Shown in pieces: positions 39,879 to 48,760 of a stretch of 64,000 bases of DNA. How positions within the stretch are numbered: the first letter of the stretch is position 1; every line of letters starts with the position of its first letter. Position numbers and translations under genes: made by a program. This stretch comes from Kribbella sp. VKM Ac-2569 (lineage in GTDB: Bacteria > Actinomycetota > Actinomycetes > Propionibacteriales > Kribbellaceae), in the NCBI RefSeq assembly GCF_004216905.1, contig NZ_SGXJ01000007.1:248001-312000 (forward strand), read 5' to 3'. The notes beneath the pieces were generated by a model. The model was not told the origin of the DNA. It saw only the letters and a program-made list of their open reading frames with translations, and did not search any database.

Positions 39879-39906
39879 AGGTCAAAAGCTGTCCGCTTTG
39901 ACTCCT
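39879..39906. promoter_or_regulatory. Imperfect palindrome between the GNAT and AlkZ-like genes
   Basis: gtcaaaagc (39881-39889) and gctttgac (39895-39902) pair over 8 bp with one bulged A; flanking agg and cct extend it. It lies 12 bases before the start at 39918 and could be an operator for a divergent pair. Confidence 0.4.
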
Positions 39907-39917
39907 AGGCTGACAGC

Positions 39918-41042
39918 ATGGAGATCACCTGGGAGGCCGTGGTTGCGCGGCGGATGCGGCGGCACTTTCTGAGCGGTCCCGCCGGTACCGCGGTCGACGC
40001 CGTACGGGCGATGTGCGGGGCACATGCGCAGATCGCGGCGGCGGGGGAGATGTCCGTGGCGCTGCGCGTCGACGGGGCGAACCGGGAGTCGGTGCAGCGC
40101 GACGAAGGGTTGGTCAAGACGTTCGGGCCGCGCGGGACTGTGCACCTGTTGCCGCTCGACGACCTGCCGATGTGGACCGGTGCGCTGTCCGCGCTGCCGC
40201 CCGGCGGCCAGCAGCCGGAACCGATCCGGATGACGCCGGACGAGCTCGACCAGGTCGTCGCCGCGATCGGCGAGGCTCTTGCCAACGCCGACCTGACCGT
40301 CGACGAGCTCACGGAGGAAGTGGTACGGCGAACCGGTGAATGGGCCCGCACGCCGACGATCCCGGCGTTCCAGGGCGCCTGGGCCCGCTGGCGGCAGGCG
40401 GTCTACCTCGCCGCGCACGCCGGCGTCCTCTGTCACGGACCGATGCGCGGGCGGCTTACGACGTACTCGAATCCGCACCGGCTCCGCCCGTTCGACCCGA
40501 TGCCCGCAGAGAAGGCGCTCACCGAACTCCTGCACCGCTACCTCTACTCCTACGGTCCCGCGACCCCGCAGCAGTTCGCCCGCTGGCTCAAGGCCACGCC
40601 GACCATGGCGAAGCCGTACTTCGACGAGCTTCCGCAGGTCGAGCTCAACGGGCAGACCGCGTGGGTCGCTCCCGGCGACGACGAGTTCCCCGACGATCGC
40701 GCGGAGGGCGTCCGGCTGCTGCCGTACTTCGATGCGTACGGCGTGGGCAGCTTCCCGCGCGAACTGCTCTTTCCGGGCAAGACGTTCGACCGGGCGACCG
40801 CCCGCGGCCAGGCCGGCAACTTCCCGCTGCTTCTCGTCGACGGCATCGTGGCCGGTGTTTGGCACCAGAAGAAGACTGGTAGGAAGCTTCAGGTGACCGT
40901 CGAGGCGCTGACCCCGCTGAACCAGCGCCGCCGCAAGCTGCTCGACGCCGAGGTGGACCGGTTGGCTGCGATTCTTGGTGGCGCGTCGGGGTGTGCACCA
41001 TCGCTCACACTCGGCGACGTGACGGTCGGCCCGCACGCCTGA
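39918..41042 (+). CDS. AlkZ-like winged-helix (HTH_42) protein
   Basis: 374 residues of the winged-helix family that includes the DNA glycosylases AlkZ and YcaQ/AlkX. AlkZ-like enzymes use a QxQ or QxD pair in the catalytic loop; here the equivalent segment CGAHAQIAAAGEMS gives H36-x-Q38, a variant seen in many uncharacterised members. Repeated winged helices are suggested by LTVDELTEEVVRRTG and ATPQQFARWLKATPTM. It may unhook bulky or crosslinked adducts, or may have lost glycosylase activity. The only neighbouring candidate producer genes are the GNAT gene and the exporters. Confidence 0.75.
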   Translation: MEITWEAVVARRMRRHFLSGPAGTAVDAVRAMCGAHAQIAAAGEMSVALRVDGANRESVQRDEGLVKTFGPRGTVHLLPLDDLPMWTGALSALPPGGQQPEPIRMTPDELDQVVAAIGEALANADLTVDELTEEVVRRTGEWARTPTIPAFQGAWARWRQAVYLAAHAGVLCHGPMRGRLTTYSNPHRLRPFDPMPAEKALTELLHRYLYSYGPATPQQFARWLKATPTMAKPYFDELPQVELNGQTAWVAPGDDEFPDDRAEGVRLLPYFDAYGVGSFPRELLFPGKTFDRATARGQAGNFPLLLVDGIVAGVWHQKKTGRKLQVTVEALTPLNQRRRKLLDAEVDRLAAILGGASGCAPSLTLGDVTVGPHA

Positions 41043-41143
41043 ACCGGGGCCGACGGTCCAGAATGTGATCATCAATCTCGTATCCTGGATGAATTCGGAG
41101 CGTCACCGGGACGCGGGCGGAAACTGCTGGCATACTTCCCAAG

Positions 41144-41167
41144 ATGCATCGCCAACCGCCGGTGCAT
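41144..41167 (+). promoter_or_regulatory. Stem-loop in the metK leader
   Basis: atgcatcg and cggtgcat pair over 8 bp (one G-U) around an 8-base loop, about 65 bases before the metK start. I looked for SAM-I, SAM-II and SAM-IV riboswitch cores in 41043-41231 and did not find one, so this is only an unassigned leader structure. Confidence 0.35.
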
Positions 41168-41231
41168 GGGGGGATCGTGCGGATGTGCCAACGCGCAACC
41201 GGGCGGCACAAGAGGAATCCGAGGGAGAACT

Positions 41232-42425
41232 GTGGCGAGGCGCCTTTTCACGTCCGAGTCCGTGACCGAAGGTCACCCGGACAAGATCGCTGACCAGATC
41301 AGCGACTCCATCCTCGACGCGTTGCTGGCCGAGGACCCGAAGAGCCGGGTCGCGGTCGAGACCCTGATCACCACGGGTCTGGTCGTCGTCGCGGGTGAGG
41401 TCACGACGACGGCGTACGTCGACATTCCGGGGATCGTGCGTGCGCGCATCCTGGAGATCGGCTACGACTCGTCCCTGAAGGGTTTCGACGGCGCGTCCTG
41501 TGGGGTGCAGGTCGCCATCGGGAGCCAGTCCCCGGACATCGCGCAGGGTGTCGACACGGCGTACGAGACGCGCTCGGACGCGTCCAAGGACGAACTGGAC
41601 CTGCAGGGGGCAGGCGACCAGGGACTGATGTTCGGCTACGCGTCCAACGAGACGCCGGAGCTGATGCCGCTGCCGATCACCATCGCGCACCGGCTGTCCG
41701 AGCGGCTCGCCGAGGTGCGCAAGAACGGCACCCTGGCGTATCTGCGGCCGGACGGCAAGACCCAGGTCACGGTCGAGTACGACGATGACAAGGCGGTCCG
41801 GATCGACACCGTGGTGGTGTCCAGCCAGCACGCGGCGGACATCAACCTGGAGACGATGTTGCAGCCGGACATCAAGAAGCACGTCGTCGACCCGGTGCTC
41901 GAGCAGTTCGACATCGACGCGACCGACTACAAGCTGCTGGTGAACCCGACCGGCCGGTTCGAGATCGGCGGCCCGATGGGCGACGCCGGGCTGACCGGGC
42001 GGAAGATCATCATCGACACCTACGGCGGTATGGCGCGGCACGGCGGCGGCGCGTTCTCCGGTAAGGACCCGTCCAAGGTGGACCGGTCGGCGGCGTACGC
42101 GATGCGCTGGGTGGCGAAGAACATCGTCGCGGCCGGGCTCGCGGACCGGGTCGAGTGCCAGGTCGCGTACGCGATCGGCAAGGCCGCGCCGGTCGGCTTC
42201 TACGTCGACACGTTCGGCACCGAGAAGGTCGCCGTGGACAAGATCGCCGCCGCGGTCCGCGAGGTCTTCGACCTGCGGCCGGCCGCGATCATCCGCGACC
42301 TCGAGCTGCTCCGGCCGATCTACGCCCAGACCGCGCGGAACGGCCACTTCGGCCGAACCGGCGAGGACTTCACCTGGGAGCGCACGGACCGCGTCGAGGC
42401 CCTCAAGGCCGCGGTCACCAAGTAA
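41232..42425 (+). CDS. metK: S-adenosylmethionine synthetase
   Basis: 397 residues. It makes SAM from methionine and ATP. Signature motifs: [20 protein letters not shown] at the N-terminus, [12 protein letters not shown] (about 120), and [19 protein letters not shown] (P-loop-like, about 270). GTG 41232 was chosen because GGGAGA precedes it and the family start aligns; an ATG 66 bases upstream lacks homology. A clear terminator follows, so metK is probably a separate unit from priA. Confidence 0.97.
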   Translation: MARRLFTSESVTEGHPDKIADQISDSILDALLAEDPKSRVAVETLITTGLVVVAGEVTTTAYVDIPGIVRARILEIGYDSSLKGFDGASCGVQVAIGSQSPDIAQGVDTAYETRSDASKDELDLQGAGDQGLMFGYASNETPELMPLPITIAHRLSERLAEVRKNGTLAYLRPDGKTQVTVEYDDDKAVRIDTVVVSSQHAADINLETMLQPDIKKHVVDPVLEQFDIDATDYKLLVNPTGRFEIGGPMGDAGLTGRKIIIDTYGGMARHGGGAFSGKDPSKVDRSAAYAMRWVAKNIVAAGLADRVECQVAYAIGKAAPVGFYVDTFGTEKVAVDKIAAAVREVFDLRPAAIIRDLELLRPIYAQTARNGHFGRTGEDFTWERTDRVEALKAAVTK

Positions 42426-42434
42426 TACTGCTGT

Positions 42435-42468
42435 ACGGCCCGGCTGGCTTTCACAGCAGTCGGGCCGT
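42435..42468 (+). terminator. Terminator hairpin after metK
   Basis: ACGGCCCGGCTG and CAGTCGGGCCGT form a 12-bp stem with one G-U pair around a 10-base loop, 9 bases past the stop. No T-run. Confidence 0.8.
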
Positions 42469-42533
42469 GGCTTGTCCACAGGCTGGCAGTCGGCCTCCGA
42501 CGGAGTGTCGTCGTGGCCGACTAGAGTTTCCCG

Positions 42534-44567
42534 GTGACATCGAACGGAGACTCGCCGGAGCAGCTGACGCTGCTGCGCGACACCGTTCGCAAGTCGCGTA
42601 CCAAGGAACCGGCCGAGATCACCACGACGTTGCCGGTGGCCCGGATCGCGGTCGATGTCTCGCTCCCGCACCTGGACCGGCCGTTCGACTACCTGGTGCC
42701 GGACGACCTGGCCGCGGCCGCCCAGCCCGGGGCGCGGGTGAAGGTGCGATTCGCCGGCAAGGACCTCGACGGGTTCGTGCTGGAGCGGCTCGACGAGTCG
42801 GACCATGACGGCAAGCTGGTTCGGCTCCGCAAGGTTGTTTCGCCCGAGCAGGTGCTGACGCCGGAGATCGCGGATCTCTGCCGCGCAGTCGCCGATCGGT
42901 ACGCCGGGGTGCTCGCGGACGTCACGCGGCTCGCGGTGCCGCCCCGGCACGCGAAGGTGGAGGGCGAGACACTCCGCTGCGATCAGCCCCCGCGTCCGCC
43001 GGTGTCGACGTCCCGCTCGGAGTGGTCGCCGTACCCTCCTGGTTTCCTGGACGCGGTTGCGCGGGGCGAGGCGCCGAGGGCGGTCTGGACCGCCGTGCCG
43101 GGGGCTGATTGGCCGCTCGCGTTCGCGCAGGCCGCGGCGGTTTGTGCCGCCTCGGGTCGCGGCGCGCTGTTGCTGGCGCCGGACGCGCGAGACCTGGAGC
43201 GGCTCGCCGCCGCCTGTGCTGAGGTGCTGGGGGAGTCCGGGTTCGTTGCGTTGTCCGCGGATCTGGGTCCGACGGCTCGCTATCGCGCCTTTCTGTCCGC
43301 GTTGCACGGGCGTGCGCGGGTCGTGATCGGGACGCGCGCGGCGGCGTTCGCTCCGGTGGCGGATCTCGGGCTGGTGGCGATGTGGGACGACGGCGACGAG
43401 TCGTACGCCGAGCCGCGGGCGCCGTACCCGAATGCCCGAGAAGTCCTGCTGCTACGGGCGTTCCGGCAGAAGTGCGCGGCGTTGCTCGGTGGGTACGCGC
43501 GGTCCGCGGAGGCGGCGGCATTGGTGGAGTCCGGGTTCGCCCACGAGCTGATCGCGGACCGGAAGGTGACGCGGGCGGCGGCGCCATCGGTGCACATTGC
43601 GGGGGAGTCGGACATCGATCTGGCGCGCGACCCGTCGGCGCGCGCGGCGCGGCTGCCCTCCCGGGCGTTCGAGATCGCTCGCGAGGGTCTGCGGACTGGG
43701 CCGGTGCTGGTGCAGGTGCCGCGGGCCGGGTACTTGCCGAGTTTGGTGTGCCAGACGTGCCGGGCGCCTTCGCGGTGCTCCACGTGTGGCGGGACATTGC
43801 GTCGTACCGGGGGATCCGGGCCGGCGAGCTGCAGCGTGTGCGGCCGGCCCGCGGCGGATCACCGGTGCCCGGAGTGCGGGGACACCCGGATGCGCGCGGC
43901 GATCATCGGCGCACGTCGTACGGCGGAAGAACTCGGGCGCGCGTTCCCCGGTGTCGTTGTCCGTACGTCGGGCGGGGACAACATGCTCGACGTCGTACCG
44001 GACGCGCCGGCGTTGATCGTCAGCACGCCGGGGGCCGAGCCGGTCGCCGCGGGTGGGTACAGCGCGGCGCTGCTCCTCGACACCTGGCTGATGCTCGCCC
44101 GCCCCGACCTCCGGGCCTCCGAAGAAGCGGTACGCCGTTGGTTCAACGCGGCCGCCCTGGTTCGTCCGGCAAGCTCCGGCGGGATGGTGATCCTGGTCGG
44201 CGACCCGTCGGCGCTGCCGCTGCAAGCGATCGTGCGGTGGAGCCCCGAGGGGTACGCCGCCCGCGAGATCGAGGAACGCCGTACCGCCCGCCTCGCCCCG
44301 GCCGCCAAACTCGCCGAACTCACCGGCCCGGCCGAATCCGTCAACGACCTCGTCACCCGCCTCCGCGACCTGATGCCACCGACCGCCGGCCTCGAGGTCC
44401 TCGGCCCGGTCGACCTCGACGACGAAACCGTCCGAGCCGTAGTTCGCACTCCCCGTGCGCACGGCACCACCCTCGTCCGCTCTCTCAAAGAAGCCCAATC
44501 GGCCCGCACCACAAAGAAGAACCCCGGCACAGTGCGAATCCAGGTAGACCCCCCGAGCTTCGGCTGA
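42534..44567 (+). CDS. priA: PriA-like primosomal protein lacking helicase motifs
   Basis: 677 residues. The N-terminal 3'-end-binding domain (LPVARIAVDVSLPHLDRPFDYL) and the eight-cysteine zinc region (CQTCRAPSRCSTC, then CSVCGR and CPECG) are kept. The ATPase motifs are not: the Walker A position reads AASGRGALLLAP, and the DEEH box is replaced by WDDGDESY. Actinobacterial PriA proteins are generally of this type, so it is probably a structural restart factor without helicase activity. The 3' end is C-rich. In many genomes it directly precedes def-fmt; here 11 kb lies between. Confidence 0.9.
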   Translation: MTSNGDSPEQLTLLRDTVRKSRTKEPAEITTTLPVARIAVDVSLPHLDRPFDYLVPDDLAAAAQPGARVKVRFAGKDLDGFVLERLDESDHDGKLVRLRKVVSPEQVLTPEIADLCRAVADRYAGVLADVTRLAVPPRHAKVEGETLRCDQPPRPPVSTSRSEWSPYPPGFLDAVARGEAPRAVWTAVPGADWPLAFAQAAAVCAASGRGALLLAPDARDLERLAAACAEVLGESGFVALSADLGPTARYRAFLSALHGRARVVIGTRAAAFAPVADLGLVAMWDDGDESYAEPRAPYPNAREVLLLRAFRQKCAALLGGYARSAEAAALVESGFAHELIADRKVTRAAAPSVHIAGESDIDLARDPSARAARLPSRAFEIAREGLRTGPVLVQVPRAGYLPSLVCQTCRAPSRCSTCGGTLRRTGGSGPASCSVCGRPAADHRCPECGDTRMRAAIIGARRTAEELGRAFPGVVVRTSGGDNMLDVVPDAPALIVSTPGAEPVAAGGYSAALLLDTWLMLARPDLRASEEAVRRWFNAAALVRPASSGGMVILVGDPSALPLQAIVRWSPEGYAAREIEERRTARLAPAAKLAELTGPAESVNDLVTRLRDLMPPTAGLEVLGPVDLDDETVRAVVRTPRAHGTTLVRSLKEAQSARTTKKNPGTVRIQVDPPSFG

Positions 44568-44795
44568 CCCGCCGCGCGTCGGTCGCGGCCAGGAATTGGT
44601 GCCGCAAACAGGAACTGGTGGCGCGACACAGGTCATTCGGCTTTTTGGAGGCGTGGGTCGGCTGGGCTGCGGACCGTGTGACAGGTCTGGTGGGCTCGCA
44701 CCTGATATTCGCTGTCCGCAGCACCCGGAAGGTGTCTCTTCCCCGGCAACCGGCTGACCGCGCTTACGGGTAGCCGCAGTCCGCCGGAACTGCAT

Positions 44796-44884
44796 CTCGA
44801 CAGTACGTATACGTCTGCTACCCGCCACCCCGCACCGGGCAGTAGTCCGGATCGCCGGTCAGTGGACGTATACGTACTGTCGAC
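44796..44884. repeat. 19-bp perfect inverted repeat spanning 87 bp
   Basis: Left arm TCGACAGTACGTATACGTC begins at 44797; its exact reverse complement ends at 44883. The core ACGTATACGT is itself a perfect palindrome, so each arm could also be a binding site. The 49-base centre has ccgg-atcg-ccgg. No flanking target duplication was seen. Either a MITE-like remnant, a paired regulator site or a structured RNA. Confidence 0.85.
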
Positions 44885-45063
44885 CTCTCGCAGAAATCCG
44901 CAGCACAGCCGCCCGAGCCCTGACCCGGCGCACGCACGCCCAAGGCCCGGGCCGGTGACGTCGGCGGGGCGACCGGGGACGCTGGCTGTGACTTCAGGTG
45001 GGTAGCAGTCCCCAGTTCCCAGACCTGGCGGCCCTCGGGGTGGGATGGGGATGGTGGTTGGTA

Positions 45064-45098
45064 GGAGGGTTTTCCTGTGATGACGCCAGAAACCCTCC
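45064..45098. terminator. Hairpin past the ArsR-family gene
   Basis: ggagggttt (45064-45072) and aaaccctcc (45090-45098) pair perfectly over 9 bp. On the minus strand it lies about 60 bases beyond the regulator stop. A second palindrome, gccagcc-g-ggctggc, is at 45126-45140. Confidence 0.6.
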
Positions 45099-45158
45099 AG
45101 TGAGGTGCTGGAAACTCTCCACCATGCCAGCCGGGCTGGCGAGCCGGAGTCGAAGCGA

Positions 45159-46148
45159 TCAGGCGGAGGTGGCCAGGGGCGTTGCGGCGGCGAGCAACTG
45201 GTGGCCCAGCGAGGTGCGGTAGTAGAGGACGGTGCGGCCGTCGCGGCGGGACGTCACTACGCCGGCGTTGCGGAGGATGCTGAGGTGGACGCTGAGGGTG
45301 GGGGCCGTGACGCCTAGCTGGTGGGCGAGATGCGTTGTGGACATGGGCAGATCGAGGTGGCTGACGATCGCGGCTCTCGTGCGGCCGACCAGGTCCGCGA
45401 GTGGGGAGTCCGTGGTGTCCTGACGGTCCTCCCACAAGCGGCCGAGGCCGCGCGGCGGGTACGTGATGGTCGGCACGTGCGGCGCGCCGGTGACGGCCAG
45501 CCCGGCCGGCCAGGTGAATACGCAGGGCACCAGCAGCAGGCCCTGTCCGGCCATTGGTTCGCCGTCGCAGCAGAACGGCCGGTCGATCTCGATGCGGTCG
45601 CCGGCGTACTTGATCGAGGGATGCAGGTTGCGGAACAGCCGCTCGATGCCGCCGCTCGCCAGCTCGTCCAGCCGGAACGCGAGATCCTCCTGCAGCAGCG
45701 ACCGCATCCGCCGCCAGTCGGGTTCGATCGCCCGTCGCCAGTACGTCTCGAGCGCCGAGGTGATCAGGTCGAGCGCCTTCGCCGGATGCGCGATCAGCTC
45801 GGGGAGCATCGGGTCCGGGGTGTCCCTGTGCAGCTTCGCGAGCTCGTCGGCCACGAGTTCGTGCGGCGTGGCGGCGATCGCGGCGAGGCCCGACTCCAGG
45901 CTGGTCGACCGGCGCGGCGGCGCCGGCGTCAGGAAGTCCGGGATATAGCCGTACGACGGAATGAGGGCCCTGAGCAACGTCAGGTCGTCGCCCTCGATCG
46001 TCGGCCGGACCTTCTGCAGCCACGGCCCGTGCACGCTGCGCGCGGTGTTGTTGCTCAGCGCCCGCACACTCGTCACGGCTTCCCATACCGGCGACAGCGC
46101 GAACCGGATCCGCCCGATGTCCCCGGCGTTCAGCCTGATCGTGATCAC
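45159..46148 (-). CDS. ArsR-type HTH regulator with DUF5937-like N-terminal domain
   Basis: 329 residues. The C-terminal 80 residues are an ArsR winged helix (STTHLAHQLGVTAPTLSVHLSILRNAG, then SRRDGRTVLYYRTS wing). No metal-binding CxC motif is visible. The N-terminal 220 residues (starting ITIRLNAGDIGRIRFALSP) are shared by a large actinobacterial group and probably bind a ligand. It is divergent from the MFS gene at 46212 with a 20-bp dyad between, so it likely represses that transporter and itself. The start is GTG. Confidence 0.83.
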   Translation of the reverse strand: MITIRLNAGDIGRIRFALSPVWEAVTSVRALSNNTARSVHGPWLQKVRPTIEGDDLTLLRALIPSYGYIPDFLTPAPPRRSTSLESGLAAIAATPHELVADELAKLHRDTPDPMLPELIAHPAKALDLITSALETYWRRAIEPDWRRMRSLLQEDLAFRLDELASGGIERLFRNLHPSIKYAGDRIEIDRPFCCDGEPMAGQGLLLVPCVFTWPAGLAVTGAPHVPTITYPPRGLGRLWEDRQDTTDSPLADLVGRTRAAIVSHLDLPMSTTHLAHQLGVTAPTLSVHLSILRNAGVVTSRRDGRTVLYYRTSLGHQLLAAATPLATSA

Positions 46149-46155
46149 CGGACCA

Positions 46156-46175
46156 GATTAGCCCTGAGCCTAATC
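46156..46175. promoter_or_regulatory. Dyad operator between arsR-type and MFS genes
   Basis: GATTAG (46156-46161) and CTAATC (46170-46175) are perfect 6-bp arms over an 8-base spacer, 7 bases upstream of the regulator start and 36 upstream of the MFS start. Confidence 0.6.
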
Positions 46176-46211
46176 GTCGACAATGCCGCCGCGAGCCCGG
46201 ACAGTTGACCC

Positions 46212-47423
46212 ATGAGCGCAATCGCCGTCGGCAACCCCACGCCCACCGCACTGCCGCGGGCCTTCTGGGCGTTGTGGGTGTGCCAGTTGGTCAACCGGCT
46301 CGGCAGCTTCGTGCAACCGTTCCTCGTTCTCTACCTGACCCACGACCGGCACCTCTCCGCGGGTACGGCGGGAGCCGTCGCGGCGGCTGTCGGTGCCGGA
46401 TCCGTCTGCGCGCAACTCGTCGGCGGCTGGTTGTCCGACCGTGCCGGACGCCGGGTGACGATGCTGATCTGCTTCTTCGGCACCGGCGCAGCGCTGATCC
46501 TGCTCGGATCCGCCCGGTCGATGGCGCTGATCTGGGTGACCGCCTTCCTTGTCGGCCTGCTGGGCGACTTGTTCCGCCCGGCGGTCCAGGCAACGGTCGC
46601 GGATCTACTGCAGCCGACCGAGCGGGTCCGCGCGTACGGCCTCCTGTTCTGGGCGATCAACCTCGGCTTCTCCGTCTCGACAGTCAGCGCCGGCGTGCTC
46701 GCGTCGTTCGGTTACGGCCTGCTGTTCTGGGTGAACGCCGCCACGTCGGTGATTGCCGGTCTGGTCATCTGGATGATGGTGCCGGAGAGCCGCCCCGCAC
46801 CTGAAGACAACTCGGTCGGCCGATCGCTGCTGCCGGTGGTCGCGCGCGACAGAGTGTTCCTGATGATGGTCCTGATCCAGATCGGCTACGCGACCATCTA
46901 CATGCAGGGCTACTCGACGCTGCCGCTCGCGATGGCGGGGGACGGTCTGTCCTCGCGGACGTACGGGCTCGTGATCGGGCTGAACGGCGTGGTGATCGTG
47001 CTTGCCCAGCCGTTCCTCGGCCGGTGGATGGCGAAGCTCGACCGGCCGAAATTGCTTGCCGCGTCGATGCTGGTGGTCGGGCTCGGGTTCGGTCTGGGAG
47101 CGGTCGTTGACACCTGGTGGGGATACGGCGTGTCGGTCGTGGTGTGGACGCTCGGGGAGATCGGGTTCGCCGCGGTGATCGGCGCGGTGTTCGCCGATCT
47201 CGCGCCGATCGACCTGCGCGGTCGGTACATGGGCCTGTCCGGTATGGCGTTCGGCGTCGGCACGGTGATCGGACCGCTGGCCGGTACCAACGCCCTCGAG
47301 CACCTCGGGCCGACCGCGACCTGGCTTGGCTGCGCCGTACTCGGTGTTGCGATCTTCATCGGCCAGTACGCACTGGCTCCCGCTCTGCACGCCCGCGCCG
47401 AGTCGAACGCGGCGACCGCATGA
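46212..47423 (+). CDS. MFS transporter (12-TM, DHA1-like)
   Basis: 403 residues with about 12 hydrophobic helices. The MFS motif A after helix 2 reads GGWLSDRAGRRVTML, and the second half repeats the pattern less strictly (GRWMAKLDRPKLL). The product is probably a drug or small-molecule exporter. The divergent ArsR-type regulator probably controls it. The 3' end overlaps the convergent DHA2 exporter gene by 68 bases. Substrate unknown. Confidence 0.85.
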   Translation: MSAIAVGNPTPTALPRAFWALWVCQLVNRLGSFVQPFLVLYLTHDRHLSAGTAGAVAAAVGAGSVCAQLVGGWLSDRAGRRVTMLICFFGTGAALILLGSARSMALIWVTAFLVGLLGDLFRPAVQATVADLLQPTERVRAYGLLFWAINLGFSVSTVSAGVLASFGYGLLFWVNAATSVIAGLVIWMMVPESRPAPEDNSVGRSLLPVVARDRVFLMMVLIQIGYATIYMQGYSTLPLAMAGDGLSSRTYGLVIGLNGVVIVLAQPFLGRWMAKLDRPKLLAASMLVVGLGFGLGAVVDTWWGYGVSVVVWTLGEIGFAAVIGAVFADLAPIDLRGRYMGLSGMAFGVGTVIGPLAGTNALEHLGPTATWLGCAVLGVAIFIGQYALAPALHARAESNAATA

Positions 47424-48675
47424 GGTGGGCGGTCGCGATCGTCACCACGACCACCGGGACCGCCACCCACACCGCGCGATCGACCGTCGCCGGGTGCCGC
47501 AGGAAGATCGAGCCGAACACCGCAACCCCGAGCGTTCCGCCGAACTGCTGCACCGCGTTCAGCAGCCCGGCCGCGGACCCGGTCTCGTGTGGGCCCACCC
47601 GATGCAACGCCTCGGTGAAGAACGCGGTCGTGAACAATCCGACGCCGACGCCGCCCACAGCCAGTGCGGGCAGAAGCGCGTAGGGCGCGGTCGCGAGACC
47701 GAGGAGCAGTACGCCGAGTCCGACGTACATCAAGCGGGATCCAAGTCGCGTGACCAACCACTGGCCGGCGACGAGTGAGGCGATACCGGTTGCTGCGGAC
47801 CACGGCAGCAACGCGAGACTCGAGCGCATCACGCTGTGGTGCAAGGTCAACTGCTGATGCAGTACGACGACCAGCGTCAGGCCGCTCATCACCGCGAAGA
47901 ACAACGTCGACGTGACAAGCGCCGGCGCGAACCCGCGGTGTGCGAACAGGCTCACCTCGATCAGCCGCCCGTCCTTGCGGAGTAGGCACAGCCCGAGCAG
48001 CACGGCTCCGGCCGCCAGCAGGTACCAGTCGCGGGACTGCAGGATGGGGTAGACGACGAGCGCCGTACCGCCGGTGAGCAACAGCGTTCCGAGGATGTCG
48101 ATCCGTGGCGGTTGCGGAGATGCGGACTCGGGGAGCAGATGCGACAGGGCGAGTACGCCGACGCCGAGTGGGACGTTCACAAGGAAGACGACTCGCCAGG
48201 AGCTGGCCTCGGTGATGAACCCGCCGAGCAGCGGACCCGAGATGCCGGCCAAGCCCATCACCGGACCGATCGTGCCGAGCGCCTTCGACAGAGCACTCCC
48301 CTTGAAGCTCGACCTGATCAGGCCGATGGTTTGCGGGATCACGAGGGCGGCCGCTGCACCTTGGACCGCGCGGAACCCGATCAGTTCGCCGGGAGCTGTG
48401 GCGAGTGCGCAGGCGGCTGAGGTCAGGACGAAGGCCGTCACGCCGACGCGGAACATGCGTCGCCGGCCGAAGCGGTCGCCGAGCCGGCCGCCGGTGATCA
48501 GCAAGGCCGCGAACGGCAGCGTGTACGCCGCGCTGAACCACTGGATGTCCGCGGTCCGGCCGCCGAGGTCCAAGTGGATCACTGGCGCCGCGACTTGGAC
48601 GATCGTCGCGTCGAGCAGGTTCATGGCCTCGGCGACCAGTAGGGCGATCAGGCCGATCCATCGTTTGTTCGTCAT
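47356..48675 (-). CDS. MFS transporter (DHA2/EmrB-QacA-like)
   Basis: 439 residues. The N-terminus RWIGLIALLVAEAMNLLDAT, with the helix-1 aspartate, and motif A GGRLGDRFGRRRMFRVG are DHA2-type. A G-P-x-x-G-G motif C appears as SGPLLGGFI. About 13-14 helices are expected. ATG 48675 was chosen over an upstream GTG/TTG extension. It is divergent from the Lrp-type regulator at 48761, with two small palindromes between. The stop lies within the 3' end of the neighbouring MFS gene. Confidence 0.85.
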   Translation of the reverse strand: MTNKRWIGLIALLVAEAMNLLDATIVQVAAPVIHLDLGGRTADIQWFSAAYTLPFAALLITGGRLGDRFGRRRMFRVGVTAFVLTSAACALATAPGELIGFRAVQGAAAALVIPQTIGLIRSSFKGSALSKALGTIGPVMGLAGISGPLLGGFITEASSWRVVFLVNVPLGVGVLALSHLLPESASPQPPRIDILGTLLLTGGTALVVYPILQSRDWYLLAAGAVLLGLCLLRKDGRLIEVSLFAHRGFAPALVTSTLFFAVMSGLTLVVVLHQQLTLHHSVMRSSLALLPWSAATGIASLVAGQWLVTRLGSRLMYVGLGVLLLGLATAPYALLPALAVGGVGVGLFTTAFFTEALHRVGPHETGSAAGLLNAVQQFGGTLGVAVFGSIFLRHPATVDRAVWVAVPVVVVTIATAHLMRSPRSTRRGRAEREPVRTGR

Positions 48676-48683
48676 GGCGCCAC

Positions 48684-48719
48684 CATCCGCGCGGGGCGGA
48701 TGATCTTCCACTCAGTGGA
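48684..48719. promoter_or_regulatory. Two dyads in the MFS/Lrp divergent promoter
   Basis: CATCCGC-gcggg-GCGGATG (48684-48702) and TCCAC-tca-GTGGA (48707-48719). The octamer atcttcca occurs at 48703-48710 and again about 32 bases downstream, an approximate three-turn spacing that suits cooperative Lrp-type binding. Confidence 0.45.
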
Positions 48720-48760
48720 CGAAATCTGCGGGAATCTTCCATCCGAGTGCTGCTGGGGCG

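Larger units (their letters stand above)
44568..45158. other. 591-bp gene-free interval
   Basis: No credible gene. From the left: a two-copy imperfect repeat of about 19 bases (caggaa-tggtg units at 44590 and 44609), a 19-bp perfect inverted repeat spanning 44797-44883, a long hairpin at 45064-45098 and a short palindrome at 45126-45140. The genes either side converge, so no promoter is required here. Confidence 0.6.

Noticed and set aside
41043-41231. Possible SAM riboswitch upstream of metK.
   Set aside because: No SAM-I, SAM-II or SAM-IV core was recognised; only one plain stem-loop is visible.
44740-44790. ggcaacc-like riboswitch fragment in the priA-ArsR interval.
   Set aside because: Downstream genes converge on the interval and the rest of a riboswitch fold is missing.
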